NCBI RefSeq assembly: GCF_040807025.1
Contig: NC_090956.1
Location: 4,328,517-4,392,516 of the forward strand
Origin: Struthio camelus
Taxonomy: Eukaryota; Chordata; Aves; Struthioniformes; Struthionidae
Length of the DNA stretch: 64,000 bases
Direction of reading: 5' to 3'
Shown here: positions 1 to 12,105 of the stretch, in pieces
How the letters are laid out: each line of letters opens with the position of its first letter
Numbering within the stretch: the first letter of the stretch is position 1
The notes under the pieces: model-generated
Database searches by the model: none
What the model was told of the DNA's origin: nothing
Seen by the model: the letters and a program-made list of their open reading frames with translations, nothing else
Made by a program: the position numbers and the translations under genes

Positions 1-3000
1 GCTGTGCTTCTGGACAAATGCTCGTTAGAAAAAATGATTTTTTTCCTTCCCTTTTTCCCCCATCTTCTAAATGACACCTTTTGCTTTCTGAAAATAGCCT
101 CCCAGTTGCTGCCATTTGTCATTTAAAGGACAATGTGTTTCTAGGTAGCTGAAGCTAAAGGAGAATAGGTGTTGTTTAGGGAAACTGTAGTTTCTTTTTA
201 GGACTTGAGCTCATCTTTGCTGCCTTTAGTGTGCTCTTGAGCTTATTAACTAAACTCCTTGTTCCTTCTGAAATATTCTCCTGTTTTTTTACAGGATAAC
301 ATCTAGTTTTTGTTTTAAGGGGAATGATTTTTTTTTTTTTAATGGGCACGTGTGTAGATGTGATTTATTTTCTATTAAGCCTTTTCAAAAAGATTCCAGT
401 CACCTGAATTTGCTTACATTATCAGTATTATCATTTCTGCTCTCTAACACCCTAATCCTGCCTTTTTGGGATGGGGAATTGAAAATTACAGGTGTTTATT
501 TGCAGCAATAATGAGCAGTGTCTTCCCTCCTGCAGGTAATTTGGCATCATAAACATTATCTGTCAAGGACAAATAACAGATTCTTGCTTGTTTTCCAGTA
601 CGTATAGTCAAGTCTCGGGACAAAGGTGGTAGTAAGGTGTTAAAGCTTTGAGCAGGATGTCTGAGGATATCCAGTTCCTCTTGAATAAGCTGTGGATCTT
701 TTTTGACCCCTGTTGTTTTTAATGTGCCAGGGCCCTATCTGTCCTGAGATGCCTTTAGTTACTTCAAAACGTTATTAGTCTTAAGCAGGGTTTGTATGCT
801 TCTGATCTTCTTCTGCCAGCTTTTGTTTTGCAACTTACCATTTTTGTTACTGTGAGTCAAGTCCTTTTTTTTATCAGTGGTCTGTTTCATTCTCCTTCAG
901 CTTGCTGCAGTTCTTTCCTTTGGCCTTTCCTCCGATAAACCTAAAAACTGAACTGAGTGTAATTGTCACCTTGTTGCATCAGTAGCCCAGTATGGGGCTC
1001 TGTGAAATGGATATTGTTGAACATACTGCAGTATGCCTTGAGCTGATTTCCACGTTCTGCTGGCATTCCCTTCCTTTTATCAATGGCTTTTTACTAAGCT
1101 TGTTCAACTTTACAAACTAAAATAAGAACTCATGGGTTTGTGATGTAAGCTGATAAAAACTTGTTGCATTAGGTCTGAAGTGCTGCAGAAATTCTTTCAT
1201 CTTTCCAAAACAGTTTAGTTCAGACAGTTTGTCTTTGCTCTTTGTCCTAGTATTCCAAACTTGACTGAACTGGGATTTTCTTTGTTCTGGGGCCCTTTTT
1301 AAGGGGTCATTTCTGTACCTTCCTTGGAAGATATCTGTAACTGCATGACCTAAATAAAAAAGGATCTGTATCTTTGATCTGTTATCCCTTCTCTCACTTG
1401 CTCCCCTTCTTCATCTAGTCTTTCTCTTCCCCTCCCTCTCCCTCTCTCTCTCACCCTCTTATATCAAAGGGTGATACCTGTTGATTCAAACTCTAGCCTG
1501 GAAGCTGCAAAAGCAGGTTTCTGTTGCTGACTGTGCTGGTGGCTGGCAGCAACCTTCGGGCAGCGATTGGGTAATTTGCCCTGTTCCTGCATATCATATG
1601 GAAGAACAAAAACAGAAAGAAGAACTATAAAAGGCTTGTAAAGATTGCCAAATGAAAATGGATTAAAGGCAGAGCTTCTTTGTTTAGAAAGTAGATGAAT
1701 AATAAGTAACATGATAAAGGAATACAATGAATTAGTGTGCTGACAAAGCTAAGCAGGCGTAAATGGTTCATATTGCTGAGCAATGAATGCTACATGACAA
1801 AAAACACATTTAGCTTTTAGTTGGTAGGCTTAGGGGCTCTTTTCAACGGGCCTGTGCAGGAGAGAGTTCAGTGCTTGCAAACTCAACTTTTATTTTGCCA
1901 AGGAACTTGAAAGAACCGTTCTCTAACCAAAGTATGGGAATCACTCCCATCTCCTAGCGTGGTTTAGTTAGAGGTGTCAGAAAAGTTCCCTCTTCACGGT
2001 TACTTCTTCAGCTGCTTTACACTGTCATCTCCATTTTTTAGGAATCAGAGGCAAAGGTTTTCAGGGACAGATTTTTAAAAAAGCACAGCTTCAAGATGGG
2101 CTCATAAATCAAGTGATACTCCACCCATCAGCTCTCACTTCGGAAACGATGGAAGGTCCTAAAGGGGAGCTGAAGAAAAACGTTCTCTAAGGCACACTGG
2201 TCAATGTCAGTGCCTGCGGTCCCTGCCACCCACCCCCTGTCTTCTGAATCTCAAGAGACCTCTGAGAGCAAAGAAGGACAACATAAAGAAGGCAGCTGCT
2301 TTATATGATTAGCTGAGCATGAACCAGTAAGGAGCACCTCCCACTTATTCAGCGTGAAGAAAGCCAGTGGCTTTGTGTCTTTCCCTGGAATTATTTTAGG
2401 GGTGATGATGCACTCTTCTTATATGTTACATCAATTATACCAGTCCTCTGCTATAAATCAGGAGACCTTCTGCACAAAGAGGTGGAAGAACAAGATGCCG
2501 ATCTGACCAGCTGTGTATTATGGTCCTGCGCTGCTTTGCCACAGACTTGAGTTTAATCCTCCTTCTGGGTTTCTGTTTTCCCACTTTGGGCATACTCCCC
2601 ATGCTTGGGGGGGAACTCGAGGCCTGGATGCCTATCTGCATTGTGCACAGTTATTACACAAGAGAGTACTTTTGTAGAGATACTTGAGTTAGCTCAGGAA
2701 TAGGAAGCTCCATAGACGCTTGGGCAGAGCTATGTCCTAGCTCAACGGTTTTTTTTAGACCTAGTCAAGCTTTATTTAGAGCTAGCTCAGCTATCTTTAC
2801 ATGGTGTTTTATTGTGCTCTAGCACAATACCTTCAGAAATACTTTCTCTCTACCATTCACTAGTGGTTCAGCTAGCTTGCCTATTCACTGACCAGCTGCT
2901 TGAGGACTTCTGTCCTTCATGGAAATCTGGGAGAGCCTGGCATTTTTCCGGACCAGCTCTGTTCGGAGGCATGTAGCGCTACTATCATTCCTTCTGCTCC

Positions 3001-4307
3001 ATACAAGCTGCGTATTACTTAGTAATGTTGAATTATGGCCTAGCATTATTAGTTACCTCCTTGTTTTGTCCTTATCGTGCTGTCCTTTCCTTTAAGGGAC
3101 ATAAAAGGTTTGTGTTATGAGTTGCGTGCCCAAACCCTGCCAACATCTTCCTGTTCGAGATTTATCTATCGGTGTTCAAACTCCATCTGTAAAACTGGGA
3201 AAAGAGGCTAGTACTCGGCTTTGGCTTTGTGTGTGACTCAAAAGATGTATAGATTCCAGGAAGAGGTTATAACTGGCTTTACTTCACTGTGACATTGAAC
3301 ATAAAAGCCTGAGGGTAGAGAGTGGGAAACTTAGTGACCCTGTTTACAGCAGAAGGATTGCTTACCCTTTGGCAATGTAACAGGTTGTAACATAAACTTC
3401 TCCCTTGAAGGCAAGGCTTAGCCAGGAGATTAGGGCTATGCATTGGAATCAGAATCCAATTCCAGGGTGAGTTAGGTCTTGTAGATACCTATAGCTTGGG
3501 TTTCTTTCACAGATATAATTTCAGTATATTAGAACGCAGGTTCTCCTGCTGTTAACAAACTGTACAATTGATGCTGGCATAAAAATAAAGAGCACGAACG
3601 TAGGCTCTAGCCCACTAGATGGGACATGTGGTTAATTTAAATCAGATAACTTGTCTCTGCTAACAGGTGTTGAAAGACACTGGAGTTGGAAGCACAGATT
3701 TCACTGTATTAAGCAAATAACCTGCTCAGAAGGAAAGCTTGTTCCGGGCCCCTAGAAGTTAGAGTGGGTTGTATGCATCTGGGATAATATACAGTAACTG
3801 GTCTCTGGCACTTAGATACTGTGGTAACTGCAATTTTAGAGAAATCTAAGAAGTTTTGATAGAATCATAGACATGTAGAGACATTTCCTATCTCTGAAGA
3901 GCTTTCACTCTAAATACATCTTGTGCAAGAGAACAAGTCTAAAGCAAAATGGAAGAGCATCTGGGAACGGCATCTCTGAAGCTAAGTTTGTCACACAACA
4001 CCTGACAAGATCCAGTGCCAAGTGTCCTGCTGGGATGTTCAGAATAGCATTTAAATGCTTAAAATTGGGTCCTGATGTGAATTTTTGAAAGTCTAAAGGA
4101 AGGATCGAGGAAACGTGTTGAAGATGCCTCTGTACGGAATTTGGTTTGTTGGTGGTCTGAGGGTCTAAGGCAGTGGGTGGGAAAGAAGGTTGTGCTAATT
4201 TTAACTCTAGTGAGACTTCTTAAAAAGAAGTATTTCCCTAGTTTTCAAGCCTCTGCTAAGTTGCTTGATGGTGAAATGCTCTATTTGCTTTGATCTTGTG
4301 GTTCTAG
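1..4307 (+). other. DHRS7B: Upstream intron (probably intron 1) of DHRS7B
   Basis: AT-rich sequence with no exon I can support. It ends in a polypyrimidine stretch and TAG acceptor directly before the first recognisable DHRS7B exon. There is no CpG island, so the gene's promoter and first exon should lie before position 1. A pyrimidine-rich CT tract lies at about 1420-1460, and T-rich and A-rich runs are scattered. Short stretches (for example near 3860, AATCATAGA-like) faintly resemble old CR1 ends but are too short to call. Confidence 0.75.
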
Positions 4308-4483
4308 GAAGACTGTTCAGAAAGGGAAGCGCATGGATCTCACAACCACAGTCATCATCCCACTGCTTTTTGGCAGCTTGGGGATCTTCGCCCTCTTCCG
4401 TCTGCTGCAGTGGATGCGGATGCGAGCTTACTTCCAGGAAGCAGTGGTGGTGGTCACTGGGGCTACTTCTGGCCTAGGAAAAG
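4308..4483 (+). CDS. DHRS7B: DHRS7B exon with membrane anchor and start of Rossmann fold
   Basis: The acceptor TTCTAG precedes 4308 and the donor AAAG|GTAGGTG follows 4483. The exon encodes the hydrophobic anchor ([16 protein letters not shown]) and the TGATSGLG cofactor loop. It ends one base into the codon for Glu51. The ATG at 4333 is in frame, but the preceding bases are open and resemble the human N-terminus. Confidence 0.93.
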
Positions 4484-7400
4484 GTAGGTGTTAAAGGGTA
4501 GCAGAAAGGTGCTATAGGCAGAAGAAACAAAGGGACGTGGAAGAGAGGCCTATTGGAATACAGCAATAATGAGCAGAAAGTCTCATTCTTCTGAATTTTG
4601 AAGAGAGCTACCTTGCACAGCCATATCATTTATAACCACCCTCCAGTGCAAGTTTTGATGTAAAAGCCAAAAAAAAAAAAAAACCAAAAGAAACCCCAAA
4701 CTCCCCAACAAATGTTGAATCTAATTTTAACCATCCTGTATAAATTGGAGCTCATCAAAGCAAGTAAATTCCTGTACTGTCGGGCATCTTTTCTCTGAGT
4801 CCTGGAAAAGTCAGGAAGTCAGATTGTTTCTCTAAGACTTACCAGACAGAACTGCTGTTCTGAATTCATGTTTGCTGTTGTATTTCCAGATACCCTGCCC
4901 TCTTTTCTACTTCTTATTCCCACCTCTCACCCCCAAGTTCTCTTCTGGTACAGTCCCTCCGTCTTAATTTCAGACTCTTGATAATGTTAGTGGCAAGAGC
5001 CAGTGGATAATCCAGTGGTTTCTTTCCAAATAAATTTTTATTCTTTGCGTGGGTGGATGTGTTTTCTAATTCTGCTTTCTGTAATTGCTTTAAAAGCTTC
5101 TTGAAGAGAAGACAAGGTGCTCTCTGCTATCAAGGCCTTTCATTAGGATGAGTACAGTTATAGAACAAATGGGAGCTTACATTGATGCTATCTTTGCATG
5201 TGAGTTTGTCCTTGAGGACAGGGGTGTTCACTAGCTGAATGGTCAAAGGAGATGAAATGGTCCTCTCTGCCTGCCAGAACCAAAGAGCTGGGAGTGGTAA
5301 AAGAATTAGTATTTGATGTCTGGAAAAGGTGGAACTATTATCTCAGGAGAGACCTTCCTGCTGTGATACAGTAGGCAGGTGAAACACCTTGTTGGGTGTT
5401 CCTTCCCACTGTTTTTCTTCTCATCTTGTGAAAAGCTAAGCCAGGGTTGACACCCAGACTGCTAATGCCTCCATATAGATCTCCACCGCTGTGCAGAGAA
5501 GTTTTCTCCCTTACTGACTCATTGGCAAGATCTATGCTATTCCCCCAACTCCCAGTTATTAATATTCTAGAGCACCTCTAATTACCGTGTGTTCTTCTGC
5601 ACCCTTTGTTACCACCATGCTATAGTCTCTTGCACGAATAAGGAATTTGTTTCAGTAGATGACAGAGAAGTAGTTTAGAAGAACGTGGGATTGCTTCAGC
5701 AGCTGGTAGCACTGAAAGTATCATAGCCTCCTTTCTTCTGACTTCTCTTGATATAGACCACCTTGATAAAGTCATTAGCTCCAAGGCTTCCAAAACCTTT
5801 GGCAGTGTTTACTGAAACCCTTAAGATCAGGCCTCTGCTACATTAAATGACATATGCAAGATAACAGTGGTTCTACTTAAGAAAAGCATATGGTCAAAGA
5901 TTAAGAGGCATAGGCAGATTTAACCAGCTGATGGGGGAGTACGTGCGAGCAGCACAGTAACTGCGTAACCAGCATAGTAACCATGAAAACACCAACTGCC
6001 TCACCATTGTCATGCATCTGTCAAAGTCACTGGAAAATTGCATCTTGCTATGGCTTCACTGTAACTCAGCCTATCACTCAGGAATAATAAGACCACCTTA
6101 GACCCTTGCCAGATTAAAAAGCAAACAAAAATGTTTTTAGCCTACCACCAGATATGATGTGGATCTGCTGTTTGTGTCTGTCATTCAAACGTCTGCTTTT
6201 CTCTCTTCCTTGTTCCCTCCAAAGAATGTGCAAAAGCTTTCCATGCGGCTGGCTCCAAGCTGGTGCTCTGTGGCAGAGACGGCGAAAAACTCAAAGACCT
6301 GGTACAGGAGCTTTCTACCATGACCAATCACCGAAAGAACGTGAGTGTGGGAGAGGGAAAGGCTTGTTGTCTCATGTGTCTGGGATTTCTGTTCACGTTA
6401 TTACAGAAGATACAGCATTGCTTGTGGGTTGTTCTGTTGAGCAATAGGAAAGACGTAACTCTGTGGTTAGGAATAGATAATGCTAGAGTACACTGAACTA
6501 ACATGTCGTGTCTTGCAGAAACCATACAAAGATAAGCCAGCTGAAAGACTACCCTTGTCTTGTAACAGAAACGCATGCACGTGAGTGCAGACTCCTCAGA
6601 CATCTCTTGCATCTGCACTCCTATATGGTATCTGAAAGAGTGACCTTGCTTGTCTTAGCCTTTATTTTTGATGGCTAGTTCTGATGAGAGCGTATAAGAA
6701 AGGTATTGCTGGCTTCTGAAGGAGACACGTGAGTCAAGTTGTTGACTACATCAGATGGCGTTTTCTTTAATGAAGCAATAGCAAACTTTAGTACCTGAGG
6801 AGGATCTAACTTGCCTCTTTCCAAGCTTCTGGTATAAGCATCAGGCTACAGGAGGGAGAAAGACCAGAGCACAGCCTGCTCCTATCACATGTTTTTACCG
6901 AGTGACTGCTAACTGCTGCACTCTAATCAAACAAGGTCTGGATGGCCCTGCCTGCACTCCCAAAGCTGAGAAATCCCATCTCTCCTCTAAGTAACTATTA
7001 TGAATAACATACAGCACATCCAGGACTGGTCTTTTGCTAACTTGTGTTTATTCACAGACACATAAACCTTACACTGTGGTCTTCGACCTGTCAGACACTA
7101 AAACGGTCCTAAATGCTGCTGAAGAGATCCTGAAGCATTTGGGTCACGTGGACATACTGATCAACAACGCAGGAATCAGTTACCGAGGCACAATTGTGGA
7201 CACAGGACTGGATGTGGACAAGAAAGTGATGGAAACAAATTACTTTGGTCCAGTAGCCCTCACCAAAGGTATCTGTGATCAGAATTACTGGGGGGCCAAT
7301 GGATTTGGCTGTTATCTTCTGCAGGCCAATACAACTAAGCACAACTTAACTTCTGACTCTTAATTGTTTTTGGTATAATACAGTATAAGAAGGGAGGAGA

Positions 7401-10400
7401 GCTTCTTTGTTTTATGGGCAGGCTTAGAGGATGCTTGGACATGACTGCACTGAAAGTACCTGATAGTACTAGATAAGAGATGATATCTTGTTTGAAACAC
7501 CTCCTGCCTCTTGTCTTAGGGGAGCTTATGGAGAGATACCTGGTTTGTCTGTCTGCTCTGATAAAACCCTAGAGAGTGCGGTCTGGATTGTAGGTGAAAC
7601 TCTAGCTTTCCTAGGAAGCTGCTTTGGTTGTGTAGAAACTTCAGCCTGGAGGGTGTCAGCTACATGAACTGGAAAGATGTACTGGTGGCAGAAAAGTGCA
7701 AGTCCTGCTGACCATACCTGTGGGAGACCATAGTGACTATAACGGCCTTTGTGTAGCCTCATTGGCAGAAGACAAATTTCTGGGCACTTTGGCAGTTGTC
7801 TCCTGATATGTGAATGTCCCAGCTAGACTGCAGCCTCAGTTAGAGGCATCCTGGGCACTGTCCCTCTGCCTAACCCCTACACTGAATGAGGACCTTCTCA
7901 CTGGCCTCAGGCTTCCCTGAAGCACTGCTCTGAAAGCATTGATTTAGCAATGGCAGGACTGTTATCCTGAACGGGTCTTTTCTGTTTCCTGCTAGCACTC
8001 CTCCCCTCCATGATCAAGAGGAGGCAGGGCCACATTGTGGCCATCAGCAGTATTCAAGGCAAGATAAGCATTCCTTTCAGATCAGCATGTAAGTACCTCC
8101 ACAGAACGAGGGGAAGACTTATTTGGGGCATTGGACTGAATGAACCCTTGGCTACTGCTTCCATCTGTTGCTCCCCAGAGCTGGCAGCACGTGGGGAAGG
8201 CAGGGCTGTGCATCGTTCTTGGTGTGGTTACAAACCCCTGACAGCCGTTGAGGAAGGTACTCTCACATACAAAATCTTAGCCCTGTCCTCAAGTTATTAG
8301 GGTACAAGGAAGGAGAATAGAAAATGTGGCCCTTGCTTAGAATTTTGGTCTGAAAACTGCTTGATATTCCCATCTTAAAACTTGAGAGTGCTATAAACTT
8401 GCTAGCCATTAGGATTGATCAATTCCTTGATTTCATTGCATTTTTATCCTTGCCAGTCTGCCTGGTTAATCTCCTCTAGAAAAGTAAAAGCTTGTTCTGT
8501 GGTTTAGTAAGTTCAATGGTACAACCACTACCAAAACAAAAGCCTAAAGGGTTATCTTGAGTCAACAAACCCTTCATGCTAAATCAGATGTGACAAGAAA
8601 TAACATTGGTGTGATTACTGGAAAAGCCTTATAAAAGATGGAGGAATTAAGAGGAGAGCGTTTGGCCTACCAGCAACTGTAGATCATTGAGAATACACAG
8701 ACAAATGGGAAGGTACAATGGGGACGGCATACAAGTGGCAGGGCATAATGAGAGCCTGAATGTCAAGTGAAGGCACCTGGAAAGTCTGGGCCATCTTTGC
8801 TTGCAGATGTTGTGGGTATGACCGCACAAAGAACTACGTTCTGAAGAGCTTTCAGAGCACCTGCACAGCAACCAAAGCAGGGTGGGCCTGGCAGCATGGA
8901 GCTCGACTCTTACCTGGGTCCTCGCAGCGGCTGCGCAGCTCTGCGTACTGGTTGCCAGCCCTGCAGCCACACTGAGGTGGTGGCACAGTCACGGTGGCAG
9001 TGACCAAGTATATGTGGAAAGGGAGCAAGGAAAAGGAATTGCTCAGCCATTTAGAAGGGGGAAATCCTGCCCTAGGCCACGCAACTCCACTCCTGCAGCT
9101 CGCGCGATCAGGTTTTGACTTGTGCGCAGCCAGGCTCTGAACCTGCTCTGCAAGTCTGTAATGCTCAGTGCACGCAGGCTAGCGGGGTGCTCAGCAGCGA
9201 GTGTCAGCCCTGCTTTCCCGCACTGGGCATCACGTTCCCCCAGCCCCAGCTGATCTTCTTGAATGCTTCCCAAGCCAGACTTCATGTCTCCTTTATCGTG
9301 AGTGGGAAGCAGCTTGGGTTCACCCTGTAGTGCTTCGGCATGGCTGAGATATTAAGCTCAGGATCCTAGCCAGTTTCCAGCTTGAGTATTTACATTTTGC
9401 CTTCCTAAATTGCCTCTCACTCCCACTACCTGTTGCTGCCATTCACTAAAAACAACTAGAAGTTGGCAAACAGCTGCGGTGTTCTTGCTGAGAAGTGACT
9501 TCATTTAAGTGACAAATGCATTCAGGGGAATGAATCTTCCCTCAACTCTGCTCCTTAGCACATAGCCCTTTCCTTGTTTTTCAGATGCTGCCTCTAAGCA
9601 TGCTATCCAGGCCTTCTTTGATTGCCTACGAGCAGAGGTAGAGCAGTATGACATTGATGTGACTGTTATAAGCCCTGGATACATTCAGACAAACCTTTCT
9701 CTCAATGCTGTAAGAGCAGATGGATCTCGCTATGGAGGTGAGATGTGATTTTGTGTCCTGTAACTAAAGTGTCTCCACCTAACTGAGATGTCTGAACTCC
9801 AAAGCGTGCTTGCAACACGTGACCTTTGGTGGGGACATGGGCTAGCCTTAAAGATTTGAAAGACAGCTTTAGTTGCAGGGTAAGAAGAGTAACCCCCAAA
9901 CTGAGCCTTCCTAGACAGCAACTAATTTGGAGTTATTGAGCTTGAGGGTATTATATAGCACACATGAATCCAAGTATTTTCTTTGAAGTACAGCTCTGTA
10001 CCTTCCAGTCTACAAAAGTCTCTCGTCCTGCAATATACGTGTCCTACGAGAGATGCTAGGTTTGAGAGGGAAGAGGAGAAAACAAATTCCAACTACTGAT
10101 CTGTACTGTCAGCTGAGCAGTAAGACAGAGGAAGTGTCTCTGGTGTATCTGTTTCCCTCTCACTCACATCAACCACCAAAGCATACATCTGGAAATGACG
10201 GTCCTAACTAGGAGAACATATTGGAGCATTCAGCTCTGAGCCTTAGCTGCTGAAATAGACCACAAGGCTTGTGGAACCACAGCCTGGGTATCAGAAGGAG
10301 CGTGTACTGATTTCTACCTCAATCATGAATTATACTGACCTGTACTCCTATACACAACTGCTGTAAAATCCAGCACCATATAAACAATCATGCATAGTCG

Positions 10401-10686
10401 GAGCAGAGCTTTCCTAGGAAAGGGACTTATTTGTGGACTTACCTGCTGCTCTTGGTGCTTACGTGGCTTTGCTTTGGCAGTTATGGACAAGAACACCGCC
10501 GAAGGGCAGACAGCTGCAGAGGTTGCTCAGGTGGTTCTCAGTGCAGTGGGGCAGAAGAAGAAGGAAGTACTTGTAGCTGGCCTAACGCCCTCCTTGGCTG
10601 TCTACCTGCGAAACCTCTTCCCCAGACTCTTCTTCACCTTAATGGCATCTAGAGCAAAAAAGGAGAGAAAAGCAAAGGACTCTTAG
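4308..10686 (+). CDS. DHRS7B: DHRS7B, dehydrogenase/reductase SDR family member 7B (5' partial)
   Basis: Coding exons 4308-4483, 6225-6340, 7058-7268, 7996-8088, 9585-9737 and 10481-10686 join in one frame through GT-AG introns and end in TAG. From the internal ATG at 4333 they give 309 residues; human DHRS7B has about 325. Visible parts (numbered from that ATG): hydrophobic membrane anchor about 6-25; Rossmann TGATSGLG at 42-49 for NADP(H); NNAG at 125-128; catalytic Ser178, Tyr191 and Lys195 (YAASK); basic C-terminal tail. The family member is known as the peroxisomal/ER acyl- and alkyl-dihydroxyacetone-phosphate reductase of ether-lipid synthesis (PexRAP). Eight codons before ATG 4333 stay open and align with the human N-terminus ([10 protein letters not shown] versus KSLPKVKAMD), so the true start is probably in an upstream exon outside the window. 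The introns (0.7-1.7 kb) hold no second gene. Active-site residues are intact, so this is a functional copy. Confidence 0.96.
6225..6340 (+). CDS. DHRS7B: DHRS7B exon, [10 protein letters not shown] to NHRKN
   Basis: The acceptor CCTCCAAAG precedes 6225 and the donor AAC|GTGAGTG follows 6340. The 116 bp complete the split Glu codon and leave phase 0. The segment contains [12 protein letters not shown], the beta-2 strand and Arg that in SDR enzymes help select NADP(H). Confidence 0.94.
6519..6580 (+). other. Possible cryptic or poison exon in DHRS7B intron
   Basis: A 62-bp segment between two normal exons has an acceptor-like TCTTGCAG just before it and a strong donor-like CAC|GTGAGTG just after. 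It is open in the incoming phase 0, but 62 is not a multiple of three, so including it would shift the frame of the next exon. Nothing in the human protein corresponds to it. It may be a chance pair of splice-like sites. Confidence 0.2.
7058..7268 (+). CDS. DHRS7B: DHRS7B exon with NNAG motif
   Basis: The acceptor TTCACAG precedes 7058 and the donor AAAG|GTATCTG follows 7268. The 211 bp encode [11 protein letters not shown] through the structural NNAG and GISYRGT to ALTK, collinear with human DHRS7B. It ends one base into the next codon. Confidence 0.95.
7996..8088 (+). CDS. DHRS7B: DHRS7B exon with catalytic serine
   Basis: The acceptor CTGCTAG precedes 7996 and the donor GCAT|GTAAGTA follows 8088. 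The 93 bp encode [19 protein letters not shown], including the catalytic Ser of the SDR triad, and the [12 protein letters not shown] loop. The exon splits the codon of the catalytic Tyr with the next exon. Confidence 0.95.
9585..9737 (+). CDS. DHRS7B: DHRS7B exon with catalytic Tyr-Lys (YAASK)
   Basis: The acceptor GTTTTTCAG precedes 9585 and the donor GGAG|GTGAGAT follows 9737. The 153 bp encode the active-site YAASK, then [16 protein letters not shown] and the PGYIQTNLS substrate-loop region typical of the family. Confidence 0.95.
10481..10686 (+). CDS. DHRS7B: DHRS7B last coding exon
   Basis: The acceptor GCTTTGGCAG precedes 10481 and the reading frame ends in TAG at 10684-10686. It encodes the C-terminal helices ([20 protein letters not shown]) and a lysine/arginine-rich tail ([12 protein letters not shown]) collinear with human DHRS7B. 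Confidence 0.95.
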
Positions 10687-11029
10687 AGCTCAACTCCTTC
10701 GAGCAGTAACTGTAGGGAGAGGCTAACCCCTGCAGCTTGGCTGGGACATCAGAGGAAGTGCTGCTACAGCAAACGTTTCTTGAAATGCTGCAACTTACCA
10801 TTGCATGGAGAGTGGGAAGCTGCCTTCGCCACATCAGGGTAGGCCCACGTGTCTGAAGGCAGCGCCTCGTTCCCACCTAAAGAAGAACGCTTGGAACAAA
10901 GGGAGAGAGCTGAGGCTGCAGGTGAGGGTAACTTAAGGGTACACCCTTCACAGCAGGGGAGGCCCACGTGGAAGGCAGCACCTTATTTTACCTCACCCCA
11001 GGCACACTTAGCTTTACTGGCCTTCTACA

Positions 11030-11035
11030 AATAAA
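11030..11035 (+). terminator. DHRS7B: Proximal polyadenylation signal AATAAA of DHRS7B
   Basis: A canonical hexamer about 345 bases after the stop, followed within 20 bases by a moderately GT-rich TGGTTTGCTT stretch. It would give a short 3' UTR. Confidence 0.5.
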
Positions 11036-12077
11036 ACCCACCTGGTTTGCTTACATGCCAGCTGCTTAGCTTTCCCCATCCCATGGCCCCTGTGAAATAC
11101 AGTCCCCAGCTGGGTGCTCTCATGATTACTGTCTTCTTCCCACTCCCTCCAATCTGATCCAGAACACATTGCTTGGAGTGGAAAGCTTCACAGAGCTTGT
11201 GCTTGTTAGCATGCCAAATCATCTGATATGTTAAGCTGAAGTTAAGTCCAGTGCCATTTCAAAAAAAGTAACTGATGTAAATTTATTTGGAAATGGCTTT
11301 ATCTGTCTGAACCATGCCCTACTGAAGGACAGGGCCACTTGACTCTGTACTACTTGACAGTGCAGTACTAATCCCCAGCACAAATTAACGCAGGGGAAGC
11401 ACTGAAAAGATTCAAAACAAAACAAAACCAAACCCCCTGCAGCATAGCAAGGTATGCTGTTGAGTGTAAATACTGTGCAGGTGATGGCACACCTGGTCCA
11501 CCTGCGGGCCTAGAGCACAGAGTAGGTGTGGTTCTTTAGATGCCAGGCGCTCTCATCTCCTGGCAAGCAGAGGCGAATCTGTGCACAATAGGTGGATGCT
11601 ATATAAGACAGACCCTTAGTTCTCACCTGGTTTAAAGCAAGCACAGATGTTAATTAGGATCTGCTACTACCACAGCCAGTAAGGAGAAGGATACCTGCTT
11701 GTTGAGGTATCACAAGCTTCAGTACTAAGGGTTGGGGGAGTGCCATATTCCATCTTTCATCCCTTCTCGTGTTCTTGTGCTAAGTAAGGTTCCTCCTTCC
11801 CAAATAAGAGAGAGAAGACTTGCATCCTGCCCAGTCTGATCCCCAGGCAGCTCATGGTGTGAGGGCAACTAGCAACACTGAGAAGAAGGAATGGCTCCAC
11901 ATTACTGCAGTTAGTTCAGAAAGGACAGAAGTAATTTTTGTTTTTTTTTTTTTTAATTTAAATAAAACCTACTACTAGGAACTAAGGTCCAGATCCCTGC
12001 TGCCATCTCCATGCACTTACCAGCATTCCCCATGTGTACTGCCCTGTGTCCTGCCTATGCGTGCATATCTGATGACA

Positions 12078-12083
12078 AATAAA
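12078..12083 (+). terminator. DHRS7B: Distal polyadenylation signal AATAAA of DHRS7B
   Basis: A canonical hexamer followed about 25 bases later by the GT-rich CTTGTTGTATTT, a good downstream element. It is the last plus-strand signal before the spacer. A further AATAAA at 11961 sits 117 bases upstream. Confidence 0.5.
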
Positions 12084-12105
12084 TTATATTGCCATGAAAC
12101 GCATC

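Larger units (their letters stand above)
10687..12105 (+). other. DHRS7B: DHRS7B 3' UTR (extent uncertain)
   Basis: Sequence after the stop has no further coding signal. Plus-strand AATAAA hexamers at 11030, 11961 and 12078 offer short (about 0.35 kb) and long (about 1.3-1.4 kb) 3' UTRs. The boundary given assumes use of the most distal signal. A T-rich run at about 11939-11954 lies inside. Confidence 0.5.

Noticed and set aside
7034-7363. 109-codon frame taken as a single-exon gene
   Set aside because: It is a DHRS7B exon plus intron read-through; the donor at 7269 and the match to human DHRS7B define the real exon.
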